A DNA stretch of 64,000 bases from contig CAWINZ010000005.1 of the NCBI GenBank assembly GCA_963837695.1, positions 620,001 to 684,000 of the forward strand, in the 5' to 3' direction. How positions within the stretch are numbered: the stretch's first letter is position 1; each line of letters begins with the position of its first letter. A program made the translations under genes and the position numbers. The notes beneath the pieces are model-generated. The model made no database searches, was not told where the DNA came from, and worked only from the letters and a program-made list of their open reading frames with translations. Source of the DNA: VRUE01 sp963837695 (GTDB lineage Bacteria > Actinomycetota > Thermoleophilia > Solirubrobacterales > 70-9). Of the stretch, positions 1 through 8,926 are shown piece by piece.

Positions 1-56
1 CCGCTGCCGATGCGGCGCTCGATCAGGAAGCGGTTGAGAACGAGGGAGCCGACCAT
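1..56 (-). CDS. Probable Ser/Thr protein kinase, N-terminus only
   Basis: This gene starts at ATG 54-56 on the minus strand and runs off the left edge, leaving about 18 codons: MVGSLVLNRFLIERRIGS. The pattern of a short hydrophobic stretch, RFLIERRIGS, then a Gly at the edge matches the beginning of a bacterial PknB-type kinase domain, where this strand leads into the glycine-rich ATP loop. A GGAAG stretch about 5 nt upstream can act as ribosome binding site. It is divergent from the membrane protein gene that follows. Only the first strand of the fold is visible, so the call rests on a short motif and could be wrong. Confidence 0.5.
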   Translation of the reverse strand, partial: MVGSLVLNRFLIERRIGS

Positions 57-111
57 CGCTCTTCCGACTTCGCCACGATTCCGCTTCCTCCTGCGACATA
101 CTCCCTGCTTC

Positions 112-1149
112 TTGGAGGATTCGCTCCCATCTCGGCCGGGGCGCCGATCGCGCCCGCCACGTCGTCCCGAACGGCAGCAGATCCTGCTGCGGCGGGGGCT
201 GGCGCTCGGCGCCGGCCTGCTGATCCTGATCCTGATCGTGCTCGGCGTGCGGGGCTGCCTCAACGCCCGCAAGCACCGGGCGCTGAGCGACTACGCCCGT
301 AACGTCACCCAGATCGTCGACGAGACCGAACAGACCAGCAAGCACTTCTTCGGCAGCCTCTCGGACCCCGGCAGCCTCTCGGTGACCGAGTTCGTCGCCG
401 AGGTCAACGCCGACCGCAGCGCGATGGACAACTACGTGGCGCGGGTCGACGGCCTCGACACCCCAGGCGACATGGGCAGCGCCCAGGACTCTCTGAAGCT
501 CGTCTACGAGCTGCGCGGCGCAGCGATGACCGAAATCGCCGACAAGATCAGCACCGCGCTGGGCGAAGCGGGGTCGAAGAAGGCGACCGAAATCATCGCC
601 AAGCAGATGAATGTGCTGGCGGCGAGCGACGTCGTCTACGCGTCCGTCGCCCGCCCGGAAATCGACGGGGTGCTGGCCGACAACGGGATCGAGGGCGACG
701 ACGTGCCGAAGAGCGAATTCGTCCCCGAAGGCTCGGCCTGGCTCGATGAAAGCGCCGTGAGCGCGGCGCTCGCCTCGGTCAGCGGCGCCGCGACTGGCGA
801 AACGGGCGGCGTCCACGGCCTCGGCCTGATCGGGGTCAGCATCAACGGGACCGAACTGACGCCGGAAGGGAGCACCGCGGTGAGCGCGGAAGAAACGCCG
901 GAAGTCGAAGTGACGGTGCAAAACCAGGGCGAATCGACCGAGAACGGCATCACCGTCTCGGTCACCGTCAATGGCAGCGCCCTGACTGGGACCATCAGCA
1001 GCATCGAAGCGGGGGCCGAAGAAACGGTGACGATCCCGCTCACCCCCACGCCTAAAGGCGAAGTGGCGCTGGAAGTCGAAGCGGAACCGGTGCCTGGCGA
1101 GGAAGTGGCGGAAAACAACAAAGCCTCGTACACCGTCGTCTTCGAATAG
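112..1149 (+). CDS. Membrane-anchored protein with C-terminal CARDB-like domain
   Basis: The protein has about 345 residues: a short Arg/Pro-rich cytoplasmic head, one membrane helix (ALGAGLLILILIVLGVRG) and a large extracytoplasmic part. The last 100 residues look like a CARDB/Ig-like beta domain (VTVQNQGESTENGITVSVTV, later NNKASYTVVFE). I chose the TTG at 112 because the reading frame further upstream would overlap the divergent kinase gene; no Shine-Dalgarno site is obvious, but CATACT lies 9 nt upstream. pheA begins 4 nt after the stop, suggesting one transcript. From about residue 170 on, Glu is written almost only as GAA, unlike pheA next door. The function is unknown; the CARDB part suggests binding or adhesion outside the cell. 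Confidence 0.7.
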   Translation: MEDSLPSRPGRRSRPPRRPERQQILLRRGLALGAGLLILILIVLGVRGCLNARKHRALSDYARNVTQIVDETEQTSKHFFGSLSDPGSLSVTEFVAEVNADRSAMDNYVARVDGLDTPGDMGSAQDSLKLVYELRGAAMTEIADKISTALGEAGSKKATEIIAKQMNVLAASDVVYASVARPEIDGVLADNGIEGDDVPKSEFVPEGSAWLDESAVSAALASVSGAATGETGGVHGLGLIGVSINGTELTPEGSTAVSAEETPEVEVTVQNQGESTENGITVSVTVNGSALTGTISSIEAGAEETVTIPLTPTPKGEVALEVEAEPVPGEEVAENNKASYTVVFE

Positions 1150-1153
1150 CTCG

Positions 1154-1990
1154 ATGAAGGTCGCCTTCCTCGGCCCGGCTGGGACGTTCACGGAAGATGC
1201 TTTGCGGGAGGCTACGCCCGCGGGTGTAGAGGTGGAGGTAATTCGGACTGACACGGTCCACGATGCGATCTTGGCGGTTGAGCGGGGTGAGGCGGAGCGG
1301 GCTCTGGTGCCGTTCGAGAACTCGATCGAGGGGTCGGTGCGGAGCACGTTGGACACGCTGGCGTTCGACACCGAGGCGGTTGCGATCGTCGGTGAGTACG
1401 ACTTCCGGGTCCATGCCCACCTGATCGCCCGTGGGGGGGTCGAGCTGGGGCAGGTCGCAGCCGTCCTCTCACACCCCCAGCCGCTCGCACAGTGCGCGGG
1501 CTTCCTGCGCGAGCACCTGCCCGGGATCGAACGTCGCAGCGTCAGCAGCACCGCCGAGGCCGTGCGGATGGTCGGCGAGTCGGTCCGGCCCTGGGCGGCG
1601 ATCGGCGCTCGTGCCGCCGCCGAGCTCTACGGCTGCACGGTGCTGCGCGAGGGGATCGAGGACGAGGACGACAATGTCACCCGCTTCGTCTGGATTGCCC
1701 CCGCCGGAACGGAGCCTGCCGGTGACGGTCCCTGGCGAACCTCGCTTGTCTTCTCCGAGCTCGGAGCGGACCACCCGGGCGCCTTGGTCGAGGCCCTACA
1801 GGAGTTCTCCAGCCGCGCCGTCAACCTCAGCCGCATCGAGTCGCGACCGGCAGGTCAGGGCCTAGGCCGCTACATGTTCTTCTGCGATCTAGAAGGTGCG
1901 GTGGACGACCGGCCCGTCGCCGCGGCGCTCGAGGCGCTGCGCGAGAAGGCTGAGTCGGTCCGGATTCTGGGCTCCTACCCGATCGGTTAG
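1154..1990 (+). CDS. pheA: Prephenate dehydratase
   Basis: Converts prephenate to phenylpyruvate in phenylalanine synthesis, in the cytoplasm. At 278 residues it has the length of a stand-alone dehydratase without a chorismate mutase part. Visible family marks are FLGPAGTFTEDA at the N-terminus, PFENSIEGSV at residues 53-62, the catalytic TRF at 176-178 and a C-terminal ACT domain from about 195 that carries the ESRP element used for Phe feedback binding. Start is ATG, 4 nt after the preceding stop. No other aromatic amino acid gene is nearby. Confidence 0.93.
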   Translation: MKVAFLGPAGTFTEDALREATPAGVEVEVIRTDTVHDAILAVERGEAERALVPFENSIEGSVRSTLDTLAFDTEAVAIVGEYDFRVHAHLIARGGVELGQVAAVLSHPQPLAQCAGFLREHLPGIERRSVSSTAEAVRMVGESVRPWAAIGARAAAELYGCTVLREGIEDEDDNVTRFVWIAPAGTEPAGDGPWRTSLVFSELGADHPGALVEALQEFSSRAVNLSRIESRPAGQGLGRYMFFCDLEGAVDDRPVAAALEALREKAESVRILGSYPIG

Positions 1991-2017
1991 ATCGCCTGCG
2001 TAGAATTCCGGGGCAAG

Positions 2018-2524
2018 ATGGCACGCGTCCTTGTCTTGAATGCGACGTATGAGCCGATCAACGTCTGCACGTTGAGACGCGCTGCTGTCCTGCTCTTGAA
2101 GGAGAAAGCCGAGCTGCTGGAGCGGCGCGAGGGGGCGATCCACTCCGAGCACATGACGATGGAGAGACCCGACGTGATCCGGTTGGTCAGCTACGTGCGG
2201 GTACCGCGGGAGGCGCACCGGCGCAAGATCACCAGGCGCGCCGTGCTTGCTCGCGACGCCTGGACCTGCCAGTACTGCGGCTCGACCAAATCGGGGCTGA
2301 CGGTCGATCACGTCATCCCCCGCAGTCGCGGCGGCAAATCGGTCTGGGGAAACATCGTCGCCGCCTGCGCAAGCTGCAACCGGCGCAAGGGCAACCGCCT
2401 ACCCCACGAGATCCAGATGCACCCGAAGAAGTCGCCAAAGGCCCCAGGCCCGAGCATCTTCATCCAGGTGGCAAGCCCCAATATCCCGCCTGCCTGGCAG
2501 CAGTACTTACCGGTCGCCGCCTAA
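2018..2524 (+). CDS. HNH endonuclease family protein
   Basis: A 168-residue protein with an HNH nuclease fold: zinc-knuckle cysteines CQYC at 84-87 and CASC at 117-120 flank the DHVIPRSRGG core (His98) and the Asn in GN (about 112). The N-terminal 80 residues (VLNATYEPINVCTLRRAAVLLL) are typical of the widespread chromosomal HNH family in actinobacteria, whose role is not settled. TAGAAT at 2001-2006 is a likely -10 box 11 nt before ATG. Its TAA and the gyrA TAG overlap on opposite strands in a shared 4 bp (2521-2524). It is not inside an intein or intron here, so it is a host-like nuclease rather than an obvious homing enzyme. Confidence 0.88.
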   Translation: MARVLVLNATYEPINVCTLRRAAVLLLKEKAELLERREGAIHSEHMTMERPDVIRLVSYVRVPREAHRRKITRRAVLARDAWTCQYCGSTKSGLTVDHVIPRSRGGKSVWGNIVAACASCNRRKGNRLPHEIQMHPKKSPKAPGPSIFIQVASPNIPPAWQQYLPVAA

Positions 2525-5500
2525 TCGGTCTCTGCGGGCGGTAGCTCGTCCTGCGGCGCGTCGCCGTTGGGCGCCGGCGTCTCGCTGGACTCGACCACGA
2601 GGGCGACGGCGCTGACCCGGTCGTCGTCCTTGATGTTCATCACCTTCACTCCCTGGGTGGGGCGACCCATCAGCGAGATCCCGCTGGCCGAGGTCCGCTG
2701 CACCATGCCGTGCTGGGAGATGAAGAGCAGCTCCTGGTGCTCGCGCACGATCAGGGCGCCGGCCAGGCCGCCCTTCTTCTCGGTCAGCTTGGCGGTCTGA
2801 ACGCCTTTCGTGCCGCGGCCCTTGCGCGGGTATTCGGCGATCGAGGTCCGCTTGCCGTAGCCGTTCTCGGTGACGACGAAGAGCTCGGTGTCGTCGCGGG
2901 CGACGTCCATCGCCAGCACCCGGTTCGCCGCGCCGCCGACCTTGGCGCTCACGTTCATCCCTTTGACGCCGGAGGTGTCGCGCCCCATCGGCCGCGCCTC
3001 ACCCTCCGAGAAGCGCACCGCGTGGGCCGACTTGGAGACCATCAGGATGTCGTCCTCACCTGAGGTCAGCCGCACCTGCACCAGCTCGTCGTCATCGCGC
3101 ACCTTGATCGCGATGATGCCGTCGGCGCGGATCGGCGTGTTGTAGGCGAGGAACTCGGTTTTCTTGAACTGGCCCTTGGCGGTGGCGAAGGCCAGGTACT
3201 TGTTCTCTTTGAAGTCCCGGGTCGGGATCACCGCCATCACCTTCTCGCCCTCGCGCAGCGGCAGCAGGTTGACCAGCGCGCTTCCTTTCGCCGTCCGCGA
3301 ACCCTCCGGGAGCTCGTAGACCTTGAGCCGGTAGACCTTGCCCTTATTGGTGAAGAAGAGCAGGTAGTCATGCGTCGAGCAGATGTGGAGGTGGGCGATG
3401 TAATCGTCCTCCTTCATGTTCATCCCCATCACCCCGACGCCGCCGCGGTGCTGCTGGCGGTAGGTGGCCAGCGGCAAGCGCTTGACGTAGCCGGAGGCGG
3501 TCAGGGAGATGACCATCTGCTGGTCGGCGATCATGTCCTCGATCCCGACATCGCCCTCGAAGTGGGCGAGTTCGGTGCGCCGCTCGTCGCCGTAGGACTC
3601 GACGATCTCGACCAGCTCTTCCTTGACCAGCGCCATCACCTTCGCCTCGTCGCCCAGGATCGCCCGCAGTTCGCCGATCCGCTCCATCAGGTCGGCGTGC
3701 TCGGCGCGGACCTTGTCGGCCTCCAGCGCCGTGAGCCGCTGCAGGCGCATGTCGAGGATCGCCTGGGCCTGCTCACGCGAGAGCTCGAATTTGGCGATCA
3801 GGCCCTCGCGCGCCGCGTCGGGGTCCGACGAACCGCGAATCAGCGCGATCACCGCGTCGAGGTTGTCGAGCGCGACCAACAGCCCCTCGAGGATGTGGGC
3901 ACGGGCCTCGGCGCGGCGCAGTTCGTACTGGGTGCGCCGGGTGACGACCTCGCGCTGGTGGTCCACGTAATGGTGGATCAGCTCGCGCAGGCTCAGCGTC
4001 TTCGGGACACCGTCGACCAGCGCCACCATGTTGGCGCCGAAAGTCGTCTGCATCGCGGTTTTCTTGTAGAGGTTGTTCAGCACCACCTTGGCCGGCGGAC
4101 CGCCGCGCTTGAGCTCGATCACCAGCCGCATTCCGGAGCCGTCGGACTCGTCGCGGAGGTCGGAGATCCCCTCGAGTTTCTTGTCGCGGACGAGGTCGGC
4201 GATCTTGGTGACCAGGCCACCGTCACCGAGCTTCTTGACCGTGAAGGGAAGCTCGGTGACGACGATCGCCTCCTTGCCCCCCTTGAGCGGCTCGACGTGA
4301 GCGCGAGCGCGGACCTTGATGCTGCCGCGGCCGGAGGCGTAGGCGTCGCGGATGCCCTCGCGGCTCATGATCCCGCCGCCGGGGAAGTCGGGGCCCTTGA
4401 CGTGCTCCATCAGGCCGGCGAGGTCGACCTCCGGGTCGTCGATGTAAGCGGCGACGGCGCCGGCTATCTCGCGCAGGTTGTGCGGCGGGATGTTGGTCGC
4501 CATCCCGACCGCGATCCCCGAGGTACCGTTGACCAGCAGGTTCGGGAAGCGCGCGGGCAGGACCAGCGGCTCCTGGGTCGATTCGTCGTAGTTGGGGCCG
4601 AAGTCGACGGTGTCGGCGTCGATGTCGCGCAGCAACTCGGTCGCGAGCCGGGTCAGCCGGGCCTCGGTGTTGTGGCTGACGAAGCCGTTCGTCAGGAACG
4701 AGTGGTCTTCACTCTCAACCCGGATCGAGAAGACCGGCTGCACACCTGCGTCCTCAACCGACTCGACCTCCGCGTAGAAGTAGTCGCCGGTGACGAGCGG
4801 CTCGACCACATCCCGGACCTCAAACGACTCGATCCGCTCCATGATCGCGGAGCCGCCCTGCTCCCAACGCTCGATTCGGTCGACGTTGTGGCGACGTAGC
4901 CAGTCGCGCTCGGTCCGCCGCGACCCGCCTTCAGCCCGAATGTAATCGGCGACGTACGGCACATGGTCATGACTGAGCGCTCGGCTCGCCTCAGGGATGG
5001 TCGCAAGCGCATCCGCGAGCTTGGCCTGCTTTGCGCCGAGGAACCCGACGTTGCGCAAAAAGAGGCGGGCATCCCGTCGGTTGCTGATCACAACCTTGAA
5101 CTCACCCTTCTCATAGCGGCGGATGCGCGAGACGACGCCGCTCTCAAGAAGAAGGAGTTGCACGTCCCTGGCGAGTTGCTCGCTGTACGTGGAATACGAG
5201 ACTTGAATCGAGTTGCGGGGAAGCAGCGAGGACGAACCGTCGCCGGTGAACAGAGCCCTCAGAAAGGCTCGCTTGAAAGCGGGGCCGGAACGCCAGACGA
5301 ACTCCGGAACGCGCTTCGCGCTCGCCTTGCCCACGATCGCGGCCAGTGGGCTCTCGCGCAGCGCGTCGAGGTTCTGGATGTCGAGCTCGTGCAAGAGGCT
5401 TCCCGAGGCGATGCGGCGAGCGGACACATAGCGGGCGCCGCCAACCACGGAGTCATACGCGTCGAGAACCGAGTCGAAGAAATCTTTGTCGACATTGTTG

Positions 5501-6306
5501 AAACCCGCCCGCTTCGAGCTGATCCACCCCTCCGAGACGAACGCGCCAGCAAGCAACGCCAGCTGCTCGTCACTGCTCGAAAGCGGCAGTGAGCTCTCTT
5601 CCAGTCCCTGTGGCGTACGCGAAATGAGGACGCGGTCGCCTGGGCTGATCTCCTCAAGGAGCTTCCAGAGAAGGAGCGGGACGCCCTCCATGTCGACCAG
5701 GCAGAGGACCGGGTGGTTGTGGGTTCCAGTCAGCTCGTGGCCGTGCCTGGTGCGCAGGCGAAGCGTCGGATGCTCGCCGGAGTGGAAGAGCTTCGAGGCC
5801 TTGACCGGGCGCCCGAGGCGATCGAGGACTTCGAGATCGACGTCGTTGTCGGAGTTGGGCTCGACTTCGGGAGCGAGCGAGTCGATTCGGACCGTGCCGC
5901 TCGGCGTCGCCACCCGCGTGTCGCCGCCGACGCAGTACCTCATCGCAGCTGCCGGGTCGTCGTCGATCGAGCCGAAGTTGCCCTGGCCGTCGACGAGCTG
6001 GTAGCGCAGGGAGAAGTCCTGCGCCATCCGTACAAGCGTGTCGTAGATAGCCGAGTCGCCGTGCGGGTGGTACTTACCCATCACCTCGCCGACGATGAAG
6101 GCGCACTTACGGTACGCCCGGGTCGGCTGCAGGCCGACGTCGTGCATCGCGTAGAGCACCCGCCGGTGGACCGGCTTGAGGCCGTCGCGGGCATCGGGCA
6201 GCGCCCGCCCCACGATCACGCTCATCGCGTAATCGAGGTAGGACGAGCGCATCTCCTTCTCGAGCTCGCGCTCCTCGATGCGCCCGGTCAGTGCCTCGAG
6301 GGCCAT
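2521..6306 (-). CDS. gyrA: DNA gyrase subunit A with in-frame intein
   Basis: Breakage-reunion subunit of DNA gyrase; with GyrB it introduces negative supercoils. The precursor is 1261 residues. Removing the 422-residue intein leaves 839 residues, normal for GyrA. The N-terminal part has the winged-helix region (ALPDARDGLKPVHRR, KYHPHGDSAIYDT) and the catalytic Tyr124 in AAMRY; the intein begins at the very next residue. After it come TEARLTRLA, the tower and coiled coil, and beta-pinwheel repeats including the GyrA-box-like RKGRGTKGV. It lies 33 nt downstream of gyrB on the same strand, so the two are probably cotranscribed. Correct splicing is needed for a working enzyme because the insertion splits the active site. 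Confidence 0.96.
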   Translation of the reverse strand: MALEALTGRIEERELEKEMRSSYLDYAMSVIVGRALPDARDGLKPVHRRVLYAMHDVGLQPTRAYRKCAFIVGEVMGKYHPHGDSAIYDTLVRMAQDFSLRYQLVDGQGNFGSIDDDPAAAMRYCVGGDTRVATPSGTVRIDSLAPEVEPNSDNDVDLEVLDRLGRPVKASKLFHSGEHPTLRLRTRHGHELTGTHNHPVLCLVDMEGVPLLLWKLLEEISPGDRVLISRTPQGLEESSLPLSSSDEQLALLAGAFVSEGWISSKRAGFNNVDKDFFDSVLDAYDSVVGGARYVSARRIASGSLLHELDIQNLDALRESPLAAIVGKASAKRVPEFVWRSGPAFKRAFLRALFTGDGSSSLLPRNSIQVSYSTYSEQLARDVQLLLLESGVVSRIRRYEKGEFKVVISNRRDARLFLRNVGFLGAKQAKLADALATIPEASRALSHDHVPYVADYIRAEGGSRRTERDWLRRHNVDRIERWEQGGSAIMERIESFEVRDVVEPLVTGDYFYAEVESVEDAGVQPVFSIRVESEDHSFLTNGFVSHNTEARLTRLATELLRDIDADTVDFGPNYDESTQEPLVLPARFPNLLVNGTSGIAVGMATNIPPHNLREIAGAVAAYIDDPEVDLAGLMEHVKGPDFPGGGIMSREGIRDAYASGRGSIKVRARAHVEPLKGGKEAIVVTELPFTVKKLGDGGLVTKIADLVRDKKLEGISDLRDESDGSGMRLVIELKRGGPPAKVVLNNLYKKTAMQTTFGANMVALVDGVPKTLSLRELIHHYVDHQREVVTRRTQYELRRAEARAHILEGLLVALDNLDAVIALIRGSSDPDAAREGLIAKFELSREQAQAILDMRLQRLTALEADKVRAEHADLMERIGELRAILGDEAKVMALVKEELVEIVESYGDERRTELAHFEGDVGIEDMIADQQMVISLTASGYVKRLPLATYRQQHRGGVGVMGMNMKEDDYIAHLHICSTHDYLLFFTNKGKVYRLKVYELPEGSRTAKGSALVNLLPLREGEKVMAVIPTRDFKENKYLAFATAKGQFKKTEFLAYNTPIRADGIIAIKVRDDDELVQVRLTSGEDDILMVSKSAHAVRFSEGEARPMGRDTSGVKGMNVSAKVGGAANRVLAMDVARDDTELFVVTENGYGKRTSIAEYPRKGRGTKGVQTAKLTEKKGGLAGALIVREHQELLFISQHGMVQRTSASGISLMGRPTQGVKVMNIKDDDRVSAVALVVESSETPAPNGDAPQDELPPAETD
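4669..5934 (-). mobile_element. Intein with LAGLIDADG homing endonuclease in GyrA active site
   Basis: The intein has 422 residues. It starts with Cys1 (CVGGDTRVATPSG) right after catalytic Tyr124 of GyrA and ends in HN before extein residue Thr. Splicing block B is seen as THNHP (intein residues 71-75), and blocks F/G as HSFLTNGFVSHN at the end. Between them lies a two-motif LAGLIDADG nuclease: LLAGAFVSEG near 127-136 and LRALFTGDG near 225-233, both with acidic residues kept, so cutting activity may remain. A GyrA intein between this Tyr and Thr is known in mycobacteria (for example M. leprae), so the site is a recurrent target. Confidence 0.95.
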
Positions 6307-6339
6307 CAGCCGACCGCCCCGCTGGACGGGTAATTGGTT

Positions 6340-8769
6340 CTAGACGTCAAGGAAGCGAACCTCCTTCGCGTGCGCCTCGATGAACTCGCGGCGGGGCGCG
6401 ACCTGATCCCCCATCAGCATCGAGAAGATCAGGTCGGCGGTGGTGGCGTCTTCGAGCGTCACCCGGGCAAGGGTGCGGCTGGCGGGATCCATCGTCGTCT
6501 CGCGCAGCTGGTCGGCGTTCATCTCGCCGAGTCCCTTGAAGCGGGTCAGCTGGACGCCATGGCGGGCGAGCTCCAACACCGCTCCGCGCAGCGCCTGAAA
6601 AGAGAGCGCGATGTTGCGGCGCTCGCCCAGTTGAACCTCGAAGGGCGGTCGGCCGACCTGCTTGAGCAGCGCCTCGTGAACCTCGACGAATTTGCGGTAG
6701 TCGAAGTGCGAGAAGAGCTCGGCCGGGAGGCGATGGGTCCGCGCCAGCCCGCTCTTGCGTTCGATCGCCTTGACGACCACGAACTCGTCGGAGACCTCGA
6801 CCACCTCGGTGTCGAAAGGCGCTCCCTCCAGCGTCTTCTCACCGAGCAGCTTGGCTGCTGCGGTAACGCTGGCGACACCCTCGTCGAGCAGGTTCGACTC
6901 CTCGAGGAAGCGGACCGTTTCATGGCCGAACTCCGCCTGCAGGGACGAACCCCAGCCCTCGTACTCCTTCGAGCGTCGGACGTAAGCCTGCCAGCGACTC
7001 GAGGTCAGCTTTTTCGCGTTGCCGCTCGCGTCGATCAGCTGGAAGTCCTCGAGTTTGTCGCGCAGCAGGAGCTCCTCCAGTTCGGACTCGCGCTCGAGGT
7101 AGGTCTCCTGGTTGCCCTGCTTGACCCGGTAGAGAGGCGGTTTGGCGATGTATACGTAGCCGGCGTCGATCAGCTCAGGCATCTGCCGGTAGAGGAAGGT
7201 GAGAACCAGGGTGCGGATGTGGGCGCCGTCGACGTCGGCGTCGGTTGCCATCACGATCTTGTGGTACCTCGCTTGCTCGATGTCGAACTCATCGTGCACG
7301 CCGGTGCCGATCGCCGTGATCAGGGCCTGGATCTCGTTGTTGGCCAGGACCTTGTCGATGCGGCTCTTCTCGACGTTGATGATCTTGCCTCGCAGCGGCA
7401 GCACCGCCTGGGTATTGCGGTCCCGAGCCTGCTTTGCCGAGCCGCCGGCGGAGTCACCCTCGACAACGAAGATCTCGGCCAGGCTCGGGTCCTTGACCGT
7501 GCAGTCAGCGAGCTTGCCTGGCAGGGTCGAGTTCTCCAGTGCCGACTTGCGGGTCAGGTCGCGTGCCTTGCGGGCCGCGGCACGTGCCCTCGATGCGTCG
7601 ATCGACTTGCCGATCACCCGCCGCGCGTCGGCGGGGTTCTCCTCGAAATACTCGCCAAGTTTGCGGTTGACCGTCTCCTCGACCAGGCCCCGGATCGGCG
7701 GGTTGCCCAGTTTGGTCTTGGTCTGGCCCTCGAACTGCGGGTCGTGCAACTTGACCGAGATCACCGCGGTCAGGCCCTCGCGCACGTCCTCGCCGGCGAG
7801 GTTGTCGTCCTTCTCTTTCAGCAGGCCTTTGTTGCGCGCGTAGGCATTCAGGGTGCGGGTCAGCGCCGCCCGGAAGCCGGAGAGGTGAGAGCCGCCCTCG
7901 TGGGTGTTGATGTTGTTGGCGAAGCTGAAGATCGACTCCTGGTAGGAGCTGTTCCACTGCATCGCCACCTCGACCTGACCCTCCTCTTTGTCACCTTCGA
8001 AGAAGATCACCTTGCGGTGCACCTCGTCCTTGTTCTCGTTGAGGTGGAGGACGAAGTCCTCGATTCCCCCCTCGTACTGGAAGGTGATGCTGTTGGTCTG
8101 GCCGCGCTCGTCGACCAGCTCGATCTTCAGGCCGCGAGTGAGGAAGGCGGTCTCGCGAAGGCGGTCAGCCAGGGTCTGGAAGTCGAACTCGACTTCTTCG
8201 AAGATCTCCGGGTCGGGCTGGAAGGTCAGGGTCGTGCCGGTCTCGCTTGCCGTTGCGCCTGCGGTCAACGGGTTCTGAGGCTTGCCGCGCTCGTAATCCT
8301 GGCTCCAGACGCTGCCACCGCGGCTGATCTCCAGGTGGAGCCGTGACGAGAGGGCGTTGACGACGGAGACGCCGACGCCGTGCAGGCCACCGGAGACTTT
8401 GTAGCCGCCACCGTCGCCGAACTTGCCGCCGGCGTGGAGCGTCGTCAGCACGACCTCGGCCGCCGGTCGCTTCTCTTTCTTCAGTTCTTCAACGGGGATT
8501 CCGCGCCCGTCGTCGGAGACGGTGCAGCTGTCGTCGGGGTGGAGAACGACGCGGACGGCGCTGCAGTGGCCTGCAAGCGCCTCGTCGACCGAGTTGTCCA
8601 CCACCTCATAGACGAGATGGTGGAGCCCGCGCGGTCCGGTTGAGCCGATGTACATGCCGGGCCGCTTGCGAACCGCTTCCAGGCCCTCGAGGACGGTGAT
8701 GTCCTTGGCGCCGTAGGAGTCGTTTTTTTCCGCTGCGGCGCCGCTGGCGCTCTGCTTCTTATCGGGCAA
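6340..8769 (-). CDS. gyrB: DNA gyrase subunit B with long TOPRIM insertion
   Basis: ATPase subunit of gyrase. The GHKL ATPase part shows VVDNSVDEALAG, DDGRGIPV and the lid GGLHGVGVSVVNALS; the TOPRIM part shows EGDSAGGSAKQARDR and TDADVDGAHI; the end has RFKGLGEMN. I place the start at TTG (8767-8769) because GGAAAGGA lies 4 nt upstream; the GTG at 8790 has no ribosome site. That gives 809 residues, well above the roughly 675 of many actinobacterial GyrB proteins. The excess is about 160 residues between the YLERESELEELL segment and RFKGLGEMN, the place where E. coli-type GyrB also carries an insertion. A hairpin precedes the start. Confidence 0.95.
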   Translation of the reverse strand: MPDKKQSASGAAAEKNDSYGAKDITVLEGLEAVRKRPGMYIGSTGPRGLHHLVYEVVDNSVDEALAGHCSAVRVVLHPDDSCTVSDDGRGIPVEELKKEKRPAAEVVLTTLHAGGKFGDGGGYKVSGGLHGVGVSVVNALSSRLHLEISRGGSVWSQDYERGKPQNPLTAGATASETGTTLTFQPDPEIFEEVEFDFQTLADRLRETAFLTRGLKIELVDERGQTNSITFQYEGGIEDFVLHLNENKDEVHRKVIFFEGDKEEGQVEVAMQWNSSYQESIFSFANNINTHEGGSHLSGFRAALTRTLNAYARNKGLLKEKDDNLAGEDVREGLTAVISVKLHDPQFEGQTKTKLGNPPIRGLVEETVNRKLGEYFEENPADARRVIGKSIDASRARAAARKARDLTRKSALENSTLPGKLADCTVKDPSLAEIFVVEGDSAGGSAKQARDRNTQAVLPLRGKIINVEKSRIDKVLANNEIQALITAIGTGVHDEFDIEQARYHKIVMATDADVDGAHIRTLVLTFLYRQMPELIDAGYVYIAKPPLYRVKQGNQETYLERESELEELLLRDKLEDFQLIDASGNAKKLTSSRWQAYVRRSKEYEGWGSSLQAEFGHETVRFLEESNLLDEGVASVTAAAKLLGEKTLEGAPFDTEVVEVSDEFVVVKAIERKSGLARTHRLPAELFSHFDYRKFVEVHEALLKQVGRPPFEVQLGERRNIALSFQALRGAVLELARHGVQLTRFKGLGEMNADQLRETTMDPASRTLARVTLEDATTADLIFSMLMGDQVAPRREFIEAHAKEVRFLDV

Positions 8770-8790
8770 CTGGTCCTTTCCGCGTCTCAC

Positions 8791-8834
8791 AGAAAACCCC
8801 GACCGCCTGGCGCTCTCTGCGCGCCTGGTCGGGG
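8791..8834 (-). terminator. Hairpin plus short T-run just upstream of gyrB
   Basis: On the minus strand an 8-bp perfect stem CCCCGACC/GGTCGGGG (8827-8834 with 8797-8804) encloses an inner 5-bp stem (8809-8813 with 8821-8825) and is followed by TTTTCT. It lies after the recF/DUF721 genes and about 20 nt before the gyrB start. It could end the upstream operon, or act as an attenuator in the gyrB leader. The T-run is short, so termination efficiency is doubtful. Confidence 0.4.
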
Positions 8835-8926
8835 CGAAATTCGAGTTGACATAAGGATACCAGTTCGGGCCCCTGGAACGACCGCGCCCAGCTAAAAAAA
8901 GCCCTGCAAATCACGGTAAACTGTGA

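Noticed and set aside
3370..4899. Long open frame on the plus strand opposite gyrA
   Set aside because: It is the antisense shadow of gyrA in GC-rich DNA; low-complexity Asp/Val/Arg/Leu composition, no motif and no promoter. The same holds for 6334-8346 opposite gyrB, 33970-35745 opposite MMPL 1 and 44864-47449 opposite MMPL 2.
8846..8851. TTGACA on the plus strand as a promoter -35 box
   Set aside because: No -10 box lies 16-18 bp downstream, and a rightward transcript would run into the antisense of the DUF721 gene.
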